Positions 11,007 through 20,701 of a stretch of 64,000 nucleotides of DNA are shown here, piece after piece. Source of the DNA: Zygnema cylindricum (taxonomy: Eukaryota; Streptophyta; Zygnematophyceae; Zygnematales; Zygnemataceae); NCBI GenBank assembly GCA_037447655.1, contig JBBHKE010000228.1, positions 62,001 through 126,000 on the forward strand, written 5' to 3'. Position numbers and translations under genes: made by a program. Position 1 is the first letter of the stretch. Each line of letters opens with the position of its first letter. A model generated the notes under the pieces. It had not been told where the DNA came from. It saw only the letters and a list, made by a program, of their open reading frames with translations, and did not search any database.

Positions 11007-12120
11007 TGTTGTTTTGAAAAGTTTGTTTCGTGCGCACGCGACATTTTGTGCGCTTGTGAGCAGTTCGTGTGCAACGAAATTAAATGTGGGGGTTTGAATG
11101 GATTCACGCGTTAGGGAAGCGAACAAACCGATATAATTTAAGTGAGGTAAAAGACTCATTGAGTGGCGTGAACACGCATTGACAAATAAACGGCGGATCG
11201 CGAAGCGATTCAAAGTGGAATAAAGGAAATGTTGAAATAGGCATCGCCGAAACGGCGCAGCTGCGACGCAGACAAGACAACGTAGCTGCAGTTATTTTGG
11301 ATAAATACCCGCCCTCGGTACGGAGCAGTTGCGATACAAACAAGGATAATTTGATATGATCTGTACGGACAAAGCAGCTGTTGCAGCTGTAGATAATATG
11401 ACTAGTATAGATTTTGCTTAATGATATTTGTTTAGTGGTTGCTTAGTGGTAGCTTGGTTTTTGACGTACGACGATTGTGGAGATGTCGTTGTAAACATTC
11501 TGTACAACATAGGTTTGTCTTTTTGCTAATTAGTTTATTAGTGTAGATTGGTTTAGTTTGACATACCTCGAACTATTCGGGTATACTTACAATAGTTTAG
11601 GTAGATGGTAGATACGGTACGCCTGGTATGCCTACGTACATTCAGTAGTGAACTCTCTGAGTATAACTTGTAGGACTTAAAATATTTTGAGTATCACAGT
11701 CAAGTTTATGAAAGCAATGGCAGACTGCTTTCTGCATCTTTGACCTGTTGGTCTGATCACCTTGTTTAGCGCTTTTATGTGAAACTTTGTGAAGTTATTC
11801 TATGATATAGAATCTATATGTGTGTGAAGTTTCATTCTATTCTCTTATTTCTGTATGATTCTGTGAGAAGTCTAAGTGGTTAGTTTGTGAAGCTGTCACC
11901 TGTTTTGTGAAACTCTGGAGCTTACATCTTCTAGATTCCTTTGTGGATTTTGCTGTAACGTTGAGAGCTTAGATTTTCTATAGTATACTGCCTATTGGTG
12001 TAGTTTGAGGGGAATTCATTTATTGTGGAGTAATCTGTGCTGTCTGAAACACAGTTGTTTGAGGGGTAATTTGTGGTGCTTCCGAGAGTAGTCTATGGCT
12101 AAAATAGGCTATGGACAACA
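11007..12120 (+). repeat. 5' LTR of element E
   Basis: TGTTGTTTTG...GGACAACA, with TG/CA ends. It contains clustered GCAGCTGC-type motifs (about 11260-11400) and ends with a gag start: ATGGCTAAAATAGGC begins 26 nt before the LTR end and runs into the primer site. Confidence 0.9.
11255..11395. promoter_or_regulatory. GCAGCTGC motif cluster in E LTR
   Basis: Several copies of CGCAGCTGCGACGCAGAC or decayed versions (GTAGCTGCAG, GCAGTTGCGA, GCAGCTGTTGCAGCTG), spaced a few tens of bp apart. The same array is in the E 3' LTR (about 15005-15145) and in the solo LTR at 50121-51093. An enhancer role is inference. Confidence 0.5.
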
Positions 12121-13485
12121 GGTTATGGGCCCACACCCATGGCTACCCATATTTGATGGATCAAAATATCACTACTAGAAGTGTGTGCTCGAGAGTTACT
12201 TCGAGATGATGGAGCTAATGGATGTGGTGGACGGTACCTTGGCGGAAACATCAAATGGATGGAAAAGGAAAATTTATGAGTATCTAAGGGTTTTCAAGAA
12301 CTCCTTGACTGAGAAATTGGTAATGTCATACCTAATATTTAAAAGTGCAGCTCAATTAAAGAAGTTCTTAGAATGTACGTATGCAAAGACTTCTGTGTAT
12401 CATTGGCTTAGTAGTGTTACCAAAATAGTTGAATACAAGTATGTAGGAGGTAGTATGGAGAAGCACTGAATTGACCTACAACTATTATTTGTAGAAATGA
12501 TTTGGCAGGAGGAAACTTCACATATGCTCAAAAAGCTCTCTTGTTAATGAGAAGCCTACCTAAAGAATAAAAGAGTTTATTAGATCGATTGACTTTAATT
12601 GATAAAAAGGATTGGAGCTTAACTTTAGCAAGAATATTTGTTATAGATGAAGAGGCTAGTAGAAAGGTCTTATCAAGTGAGAGAAATATGAAGGAATCTA
12701 AGTCTCAGTTTCAAAAAACTAAGAGTAATTGAGAGTTCGGAGATGGACCTAAGAATTGTTTTTATTGTAATGATTTAGGACATACCTTTAGGGTATGTCC
12801 ATCATATAAAAGTGCATGTGTTAAAGGAAATTTCAGAAATGGATGGGACAACAACCTAGTTCAACCACCAACAAGAAGAGAATCAAGTGCATTCATAAGT
12901 GAGAGACAAGAAGCGACCGGTGACAAAAGGCATACAACTATTGTTGACGAATTTATTTATTTACCGACCTTCTATTTTGTTTGGAATGAGGAGAAAGAGG
13001 TGAAAGAAAAGAATTCGGATACTGTCAATATTTCCTATGACAGATTGGTGAGTGACACAAACATACTAAAAAAAGAGGAAACTAAAATAAGAGAAATTGA
13101 AGGAAGTGAAGGGCACATAGAAGTGGAAGAGACTAGAAATGTTATTGTCCACAAAGATAGTGTGGAGGAAAAAGAGAATGGAAAAGACTCAGTAATTGTG
13201 ACTCATTCTTGTGATAAATTGATGTGTGAGAATGACTTACAAAGGGAAGAGATTTGGGAAGAAATGGGAGTTGGAGAAGCAAATTTAAATTTGACAGAAG
13301 AAAATTATTTAGATATAAAGAATACTGAACCGATAACATAACCTAAAGAAAGGCAAAGAGAAGATGATGAGATAGGGAATAATATATTCACAAAAATTGG
13401 GGAATCAATATCAAAAGTGGAAAATACAGTGGTTTTAAAATGCAATGAACTCAGTGAAAAACTGGTAAAAATTGTTAAAAAATGA
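12095..13485 (+). pseudogene. Element E Gag with zinc knuckle and acidic C-terminal extension
   Basis: Starts at ATG 12095 in the LTR (MAKIGYGQQVMGPHPW), then the Gag motif IFDGSKYHY, a stop at about 12177, and LESYFEMMELMDVVDGT to about 12470. After several stops an intact CX2CX4HX4C zinc knuckle (CFYCNDLGHTFRVC, about 12757-12800) opens a frame running from about 12736 to a TAA at 13339. It reopens in the same frame to 13485. The part after the knuckle (about 230 residues) is Glu/Lys-rich and acidic, with no protease motif. I recognise no known domain in it. It may be an accessory Gag extension. Confidence 0.7.
12121..12135 (+). promoter_or_regulatory. Primer-binding site of E (half-tRNA initiator Met type)
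   Basis: GGTTATGGGCCCACA immediately after the LTR. Its first 14 nt are complementary to the anticodon arm of plant initiator tRNA-Met. It is read as V-M-G-P in the gag frame. Confidence 0.85.
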
Positions 13486-13937
13486 GGTTAAAGAAGGAAG
13501 TTTATGAGATCGAAAAAGGTCATAAATTTGGAGGAATATGGAAAATAAAAGAGAATACTAGAAAGAGGAAAGAGCAGCTAAATGAAAAGGGGATCAGAAT
13601 GAATATATTGAGAATGGGTATGTTTAAGGGAAGTGGAAGATCTATGGAGAAAAACCAAAAATTAGTGAGAAAAACCACACTTTATAGAGGTAATGGGAAG
13701 GCAAACTATGGAAACACTACAAAGTCGAAAATTAGATCAAGAAGACATAAGAAAACAAGGAAAAAACACAGGCTGTTGAAAAACACTAGTACAAGAAACA
13801 TGTTACAGAATCAATCACATCGAAGAAAATCAATCACATCGAAGAACGCAACCAGCAGCAGCACGCAACCAGAATCCAACAGCGCAGCAGATGGCGTGGA
13901 AGTATCTAACAGGGGAGGAGGTACAACAGTTGTTTGA
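13482..13937 (+). CDS. Element E basic ORF, unknown function
   Basis: An open frame of 151 codons following the acidic Gag extension with a 4-nt overlap. The product is strongly basic (Lys/Arg-rich, with runs such as RSRRHKKTRKKHR), then Ser/Thr/Asn-rich. No recognisable domain. It could be a frameshifted continuation of the gag polyprotein or a separate nucleic-acid-binding protein. Codon bias is not informative in this AT-rich element. Expression is not shown. Confidence 0.35.
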   Translation: MRLKKEVYEIEKGHKFGGIWKIKENTRKRKEQLNEKGIRMNILRMGMFKGSGRSMEKNQKLVRKTTLYRGNGKANYGNTTKSKIRSRRHKKTRKKHRLLKNTSTRNMLQNQSHRRKSITSKNATSSSTQPESNSAADGVEVSNRGGGTTVV

Positions 13938-14513
13938 TTAAAGTGTTTAGAAGATAGATTCTCGACAAATCTGATAACATGGCAGTGTGACGAATACAAG
14001 TGGAAATTCGGATTTACTGGAAAGGTGTTATAGCAATAGTAAAAGGACAGTTTAGCCATTGATGGTATAAAGGGAGTTGTTACAAGATGATATTAATTAT
14101 GTATGAATGTGTAAAATTTGCACTAAAAACCAAAACAAACGGGGTACAAAAAGGCAGCAAACTAATTTACATTCAAGAAGAGCGAACTTTGCAAGGGGGC
14201 AATTAAAGAAGTCGAAGGATGGAAGACATAGAAGGAAGCAGCAAGAGCAGTGGTGATGTCAGCAGAAGCAGTATTGTTGTGATTGTTTGTGTAAATTTTT
14301 TGAATGTTTAGCAGTGGAGGTTGTGAGAGATTTTTTTTCAAATTTTGAATATTATATACGTCCTTGCTTTTTGTTTGTACGTCCATTAGAGTCTAAATAT
14401 CTATAGACAGAATGCAGTATTAAGTCTGAAGCTTTAGGGGAGTGTTGTTTTTGAAAGCTTTAGTCCTCAGTATATAAGGTTGTGAGGGGAAAGTTGAGAG
14501 TAGAATGGAGCAG
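13938..14513 (+). other. Non-coding internal part of E with a D-like LTR-start remnant
   Basis: No supported ORF. At about 14433-14460 there is AAGCTTTAGGGGAG followed by TGTTGTTTTTGAAAGCTTTAG. This closely resembles the purine-tract/LTR-start junction of the D-C family, so E carries a relic of a second polypurine-tract/LTR junction about 310 bp before its own 3' LTR. Confidence 0.5.
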
Positions 14514-14521
14514 CAGCTACG

Positions 14522-14729
14522 ACTGCGATGTCAAAGTAGCGTAGCATGGCAGCATAGCTATATTACACGCTACATATTGAAGTCAAACTGGGTTGCGGTG
14601 TCGAAGTGTCGAAGTAGCACAGCATAGCAGCATAGCATTACACGTTGCATATTGTATTCAGACTGGGGTCCAATGCCAAACTAGCGCAGCATAGCAACAT
14701 AGCATTTCACGCTGCATATTGTATTCTGG
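14522..14729 (+). repeat. Three tandem ~74-bp repeats in E
   Basis: Each unit contains AGCRYAGCAT(R)GCARCATAGCAT..CACGYTGCATATTG followed by a C/T/G-rich linker. The last repeat ends about 28 bp before the purine tract and 3' LTR. Confidence 0.8.
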
Positions 14730-14756
14730 GTGCACGAAACTAAATTTCCGGGGGAG

Positions 14757-16488
14757 TGTTGTTTTTAAAAGTTTGTTTCTAGCGTACGCGACATTTTGTG
14801 CGCTTGTGAAAAGTTAGTGCGCAACGGAATTAAATGTGGAGGTTCGAATGGATTCACGGATTGGGGGAGCGAATGAACGAATATAATTTAAGTGACGTAA
14901 AAGACTCATTGAGTTGCGTGAACAAGCATTCACAAATGGACGACGGATAGCGAATCGATCCGAAGTGGAATAAAAGAAATGTTGAAATAGGCACCACCGG
15001 TACAGCGCAGCTGCGACGCAGACAAGACAACGCAGCTGCAGTTATTTTGGATAAATACGCGCCATCGGTATGGAGCAGCTGCGATGCAAACAAGGATAAT
15101 TTGATATGATCCGTACGGAAAAAGCTGCTGTGACAGTTGCAGATAATATTACTAATATAGATTCTGAGTAATGATATTTGTTTAGTGGTTGCTTAGTGGT
15201 AGCTTGGTTTTTGACGTACGAAGATTGTGGAGATGTTGGTGTAAATATTATGTACAACATAGGTTTGTCTTTTTGCTAATTAGTTTATTACACCGCGAAT
15301 TGTAATTAGAGTAAATTACTATGATTCGGTCGCTCGAAATTTCGACTCTATCACATCAAATAGAGTAATCGATTCTAATTTTTTCATTATTTTAATTTAG
15401 GTGAGGTTTAATTAGTGTAAAAAATTCTAATATAGGTTTTTTTTTTTAAAGTGTGGAGTACGGACGACGTCTGACCGTGCAAAATTGTACTTTTATAAGT
15501 AAAATGGTACAAATAATGATTTAATAGAATCGCGCTCGCACGTGAAATCGCTCTAAACAAAAAAATCAATCACATCAAAAAAAAGTTGTTCGCATAACTC
15601 TCGTACGTCGACAACATCGTTGTCAGTGTGAACATTAACTGACATTCAATGCGACAAATATTATTAGCATCATAATGACGTCAATATTATATCGGATTGA
15701 CACATTTTGTACGTCTACGTAATTTAGTGTTCATAATTATCGCGCACATAATTATCGCCGACATAACCCAATATAGAATATCTAAATAAATTAGAGTAAA
15801 CTTCATAGTTGAAAATGCTCTATCACATAAATTAGCGTCAATTACTCTAATTGTTTTTTTTGGTTTTTTTACTCTAATTTTTTCATTACTCTAATTATGA
15901 TTCGCCGTGTAGTGTAGATTGGTTAAGTCTGAAATACCTACTATTCAGGTATACTTACAATAGTTTAGGTAGATGGTAGATACCGTACGGCTGGTATGCC
16001 TACGTACATTCAGTAGTGAACTCTCAGAGTATAACTTGTAGGACTTAGAATATTTTGAGTATCACAATGAAGTTTGTCAAAGCAATGGCAAACTGCTTTC
16101 TGCATCTTTGATCTGATGGTGTGATCACGCTATTTGGTGCTTTCATATGAAACTATGTGAAAGTTTCTATGTTATAGAATCTATACGTGTGTGCAGTTTC
16201 GATCTATTCTATTATTTCTTTAAGATTCTCTGAGAGGTCTAAGTGGTTAGTTTGTGAAGTTGTCACCTATTTTTGTGAAACTCTGGAGCTTATATCTTCT
16301 AGATTCCTTTGTGGATTTGGCTATAACTTTAGGAACTTAGATTGTCTATAGTATACTCCCAATTGGTGCAGTTTGAAAGGATTTTATTCATTGCGGAGTA
16401 ATTTGTGCTGTCTGAAACACAGCTATTTGAGGGGTAGATTGTGGTGTTTCCGAGAGTATTCCATGGCTGAAATGGGCTATGGACAACT
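14757..16488 (+). repeat. 3' LTR of E, containing a MITE
   Basis: Preceded by the purine tract GGGGGAG. Starts TGTTGTTTTTAAAAG and ends GGACAACT (final A of CA changed to T). Homologous to the 5' LTR with many substitutions, so E is older than A or B. Confidence 0.9.
15291..15909. mobile_element. MITE (619 bp) in the E 3' LTR
   Basis: Terminal inverted repeats CACCGCGAATTGTAATTAGAG / CTCTAATTATGATTCGCCGTG, flanked by TA on both sides (15289-15290, 15910-15911). The empty site is visible in the E 5' LTR (TTTATTAGTGTAG, near 11540). The TA TSD suggests mobilisation by a Tc1/mariner-type transposase. No ORF inside. TIR core is shared with several other MITEs in the window. Confidence 0.9.
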
Positions 16489-16493
16489 CTCTA

Positions 16494-17078
16494 CTGTAGT
16501 ACGACAAGGTACGCTAAGGTAGTTCCAACAACCTAATTGCAACTAGCCTATAAACTAGACGGTGAAACAATATTTCATAATGCACTACGCTACACATAAA
16601 TGTTTCGTCAGATTTTCCTAATCTGGAGCCGTACACATAATGTTGCTTATTGAGTCAACAAATGTATAATATGTCCAACCTGCTATTGGAAACTCGTACG
16701 AATATCTGGACTGCTTACGGTGCATCTCGTCACTTGTGGTCCCCACTCAAATCACAAACGTCAGTCTGATAGAGATTAGCGTCTGATGTTTGCTCTTCAC
16801 AATTGAGTTCCCAGATGTCCGTTTCATTTCCCGTCGCCCGATTTGCCAAAGTCACTCGTTCGATAGGCGCCATGTGTGCGGGTCCTTTCTGTATTTCTTG
16901 CAGTTGTCTAAAATGTTGACGCGTGTCTCATAAGACCCTACAAAATACTCTTTGAGTAATATTTTACTGTCACACTATTCAAGGTAAGTATTACATCTAA
17001 CACTCCCGAAAATATTGTCAGTATTATTTCTCTCCTCGTAGCTCTATCTACTGAGAATAAAGCATTTAAAAAACAACA
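16494..17078 (-). repeat. Middle LTR of the D-C array, right part
   Basis: Continues the LTR interrupted by E (CTGTAGTACGACAAGGTACGC...). It ends AAAAAACAACA at 17078, followed by the purine tract of C (CTCCCCTAAAG on the plus strand). Confidence 0.9.
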
Positions 17079-19511
17079 CTCCCCTAAAGATTTAGACTCA
17101 ATTAGTCACTTAGACCAACATCCCATCTGCAAAGCTGTAGTTTAGATGCAGGTAGAGCTTTAGTTAGCATATTTGCAACCATGTTTTCATCAGGTGAATA
17201 ACAAAATTTAATGACCTATGCCAGCACTTTTTCTCGGACAAATTGCAGTCTCACATCCATGTGTTTAATCTTAAAGTGGTGGCTGGGATTAAAGGCGATG
17301 GCAATAGCTGCCTGGTTGTCACACCAAATGACTTGAGGACCAGTTTGCATGTGTCCCACTTCCTACAAAAGTGCCTTTACCCATAGGAGTTCCTTGAGGG
17401 CAGAACTTGCTACCATGTATTCTGACTCCATAGTTCATTGAGCGGTGACCTTCTGAAGTTTATCGCTCCAGCAGCAGGTTACGTTTCCAATCTGCAAGAC
17501 AAAACCAGTAGTTGATTTCCTGTAGGGCATATCGCCATAGCTTGCGTCGCTCTAAGTCTGCAGTTTGACTTCTCCTACTTTGAGGACAAGTTTAAAATTT
17601 CGGGTCCCTATCAGATACCTCAGAACCCTCGCTCTTTGCAGCTTCCTAGTCTGACCTTTTCGAATTCTACAGACTCCTATTCAAATCTCCAACAACACTT
17701 GCCACATCCGTCCTCGTGCAGTTCATAAAATAGATGAGACTGCCAACTACTTGTCTATATGGTTGTGAGGCCATGAATTCTTCCTCCCCTGACTCTAGAC
17801 TATCATCAACTAGAATGCCAGAATCTGAGTCAACTCCCTCTAACTTCTTTCTGTATTCCATAGGAGTGACACACCCTATAGCTTCTTTCATATCAATTTT
17901 TTCAAGCATGGAACCTATAGCCTCCTTTTGTGTTAGCATAATTTTTCTCTCATTTCTTTTTCTCTCTACTTGTATCCCTAAGATGTATTTGGCCTTGCCG
18001 AGGTCTTTTATCTAAAATCTGGACTTCAAGGCCTTTTTTACACGATTTATTTCATCCATATATTTGTTCACAAGCAACAAATTATCTACATACACAACAA
18101 TATACAGTACACCATCCTTCCCTTGCAAAACATACACAGAGTGATCTGAACTTATCCTCTTAAAGCATAATTTGGTGAGGAACTTATCTAGTTTTAGGTT
18201 CTGTTGTCTAGGGGCATGTTTGAGCCCATACAAGGATTTCATCAGTTTGCATACTAGTTTTTCCTTTCCTTTTTCTACATACATCTGTGGTTGCTGCATA
18301 TGAATAGTTTCTTCTAGCTCTCCATGAGGGAAAGTTGTGTTTACATCTATTTGATGCACTTCTATATTTTCAATTGCTACTAAACTTAAAAGAATCCTGA
18401 CAGTAGAAACCTTACCACTGGAGAGAAGGTCTCCTCAAAGTCGATTCCTTTTTTCTGATTGTAACCTTTGGCCACCAGTCTGGCTTTGTATCTCTCAACG
18501 GTGCCATCCAGGTTTAAATTTAGTTTGAAAACCCATTTGCTGCTGATGACTTTCCGGTCCGGAGGGAGATCAACCAGTTCCCATGTTTGAGCTTGCATGA
18601 TAGACTGTTTCGTCGTTTGCCGCCTCTATCAAGTGATTCCTTTCAGGTGAGGAGAAGGCTTCTCGGATAGTCTGAGGGTCTCCCGGGTTAGCAGAATAAG
18701 TAAAGTGGGAACTTGAGTGAAGGGGGTTGCTAGATCTCCTTCCCTTAGAAATTCTAAGGCGGAGACCAAAGGATGTCTCGCATTCTTATTTGGTCTGGTC
18801 ACCTATTCTGTTTGGTCCTAGAGCTGTGCAGATTTCTCCATCTGAGTCGTAAGAGGCACCTGAGGATCAAAAGAAAGTTATTCTGCAATCGGGTATCGGG
18901 TGCTCAACAGCAAGAAAATATAGTGTCTTCTGCGTGTAAAATAAAACATATTCTTGTGATTTTTGTGATGCCTGATTTTCTATCTTTGTAAATAGATCTG
19001 CAACCTTTCGGTTCCAATTTCGAAGTATTCAGAGAAGTGTCCAAAACAAAGAATTTACTTCCAAAAATCTGAAATGATTAGCATCTCGTTTTCCTGTCCA
19101 TATCTCAAAAGGTGCAGTGCTAACTCACCTAGATCCTATCCTATTTTTAATGTAAACTACACAATTGAGGGCCCCTACACAGAATTTCATATCAACATTT
19201 TTGTCTGCTAACATATATGTAACACTTTCTGCAATAGTCCTATTTTGTCTTTCTCAGACGCCATTTTGCTTTGGTGTTTAAGGGACTGTGAGATGGCAAG
19301 TAATACCCTCATCTAGAAGAAATTTGTCAAACTCCTTTGATATGTACTCTCCCGAATTGTCCTATCTGAGCTCCAAAATCAGAGCACCATGCAATTTTTC
19401 CGCCCAAGCCTTGTAGTGTTTGAAGTGTCCGAACACTTCACTATTTTCTTTCATGAAATATACCTTCGTGAACCTGGAGAAGTCATTTGTAAACGTGACC
19501 ATAAACCTGAC
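17079..19511 (-). pseudogene. Element C pol remnant (integrase core, RT, RNase H)
   Basis: Near-copy of D pol. Integrase fragment at 19511-19270; RT at 18598-18386 ending in the same frameshift after PVVRF as in D; RT continuing 18359-18012, where the catalytic YVDD reads YVDN; 17939-17667 with RNase H start; decayed RNase H to about 17100. Element B is inserted at 19512-19516 inside the integrase region, so the N-terminal part of pol lies beyond 32359. Confidence 0.9.
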
Positions 19512-19516
19512 CCCCC

Positions 19517-19655
19517 TGTAGAAACTAATGGATTTATTAGTATTTTCTAGGTCTAAATAGAAATAGAAAGAAGCCGAGGCAGTCTATCTCTAACTTCTCT
19601 CTCCAACTCTCAAACTTGTTGCAGTCACTGAGAAGTTGGAGAGGAAGCTAGAGCC
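19517..19655 (+). repeat. 5' LTR of B, left part
   Basis: TGTAGAAACTAATGG start. Cut by A after GAGCC (19651-19655), which is repeated at 26063-26067 on the other side of A. Confidence 0.95.
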
Positions 19656-20688
19656 TGCAATTCTGTGTCCTCCATTGGACTACAGAATACAGGAAGCCTC
19701 TAGATAGTATTTAACTAACCCACTTCAAGCCACAACCACTGCTGCCCAAGAAGGCAAACTGACAATTTGACTGCACCCCTGTGTAGCCTGGACTCCCCTG
19801 AGTCCGTAGAAAAAAGAATCACTGAAAAAGGCCAACCAGGCGATAAGTTATGAGGCAGTAAAAATGCCAATTTGTACAAACTCTCAAAGGGAGAGGTGAC
19901 CACCTACCAAAATTTTCTAAGTCCTGATTCTCTCTAATAACTCCTATCTACTGAAGTACGGACCAATCAGATTACTGTATAGTACACAAAAGTACTACTG
20001 CCGATGTACCTTTTGTACGGCCTATGTACGACAAGGCTATTAAGTGGACGCGTGTCCGCTTTTCACTCGTCCGTACGTTCCTCGGAATTCCTATGACCGA
20101 ATGTTATCTCTCCACGTGGCTCCAGGTCATGCCACGTCACAAAACGCCAAAGTGACCACTCCGGGATTTCGGCGATGATGTGCGCCGTTGGATTTTATGC
20201 GAAACGCAATCTTAGCCGTAATAAATACTTGCGCGATATTTGTTCCGATGTCGAAATAAAATGCGCGGTATCCGTTTTGAATTAGCGTCGTACGACGTAC
20301 TATATAAAACTGAATCTATGTGCGTCGTACACAGTTCTAGTTAAATGGATTTAATTCTCCCTAACTAAATATATATCTATCACATACCATAGCACTTAGC
20401 ATTGGTCCTAGTCTATTAGGATAAAGCTGACCGCTACCGGTCAACTTGACGAACCGTCGGTACCGGGATCAAATCTCTCGTCCGTCAAGTATATTTTTAG
20501 TAACCTACTAAAAATAGCTGTCTGTTGAACTAAAGGCAGCCATGGATCAACCTCTCTCTCTTACCTTCAGTGACTACAACAAGTATGGGAGCTAGAGAGC
20601 GAGGTGGAGGCAGGCTGTCCGTCCTTTTTCCTTTTATTAAAACATATTTAAACCTAGAAAATACTATAGAAATCTATAAATTTCAACA
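19656..20688 (-). repeat. 3' LTR of element A
   Basis: Plus-strand TGCAATTCTG...TTTCAACA. Followed inside by CTCCCCTTATTT, the purine tract AAATAAGGGGAG on the element strand, identical to that of B. Confidence 0.95.
20405..20490 (+). promoter_or_regulatory. tRNA-like module, antisense in A 3' LTR
   Basis: Plus strand: A-box-like TAGTCTATTAGGATAAAGC (20409-20427) and B-box-like GGGATCAAATC (20465-20475), with tRNA-like spacing. It is opposite to transcription of A. The CCGGTAC...GACGG sequence between resembles a degenerate anticodon region. Identical copy at 25779-25864 in the other LTR. Confidence 0.6.
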
Positions 20689-20701
20689 CTCCCCTTATTT
20701 T

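Larger units (their letters stand above)
11007..16488 (+). mobile_element. Element E: gag-only LTR retrotransposon (TR-GAG-like)
   Basis: Plus strand, 5' LTR 11007-12120, internal 12121-14756, 3' LTR 14757-16488 (1111 bp once a 619-bp MITE and its TSD are removed). It is inserted in the middle D-C LTR: CGGTA on the left (11002-11006) and CTCTA on the right (16489-16493), both derivable from the CTGTA of the intact LTR. The internal region encodes a Gag with zinc knuckle plus novel C-terminal sequence, but no protease, integrase, RT or RNase H. The layout matches plant TR-GAG non-autonomous elements. Confidence 0.85.

Noticed and set aside
19715-19903. 62-codon minus ORF, repeated at 25089-25277
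   Set aside because: It is LTR sequence of element A, present once per LTR. No evidence of translation, and the real gag start lies elsewhere in the LTR.
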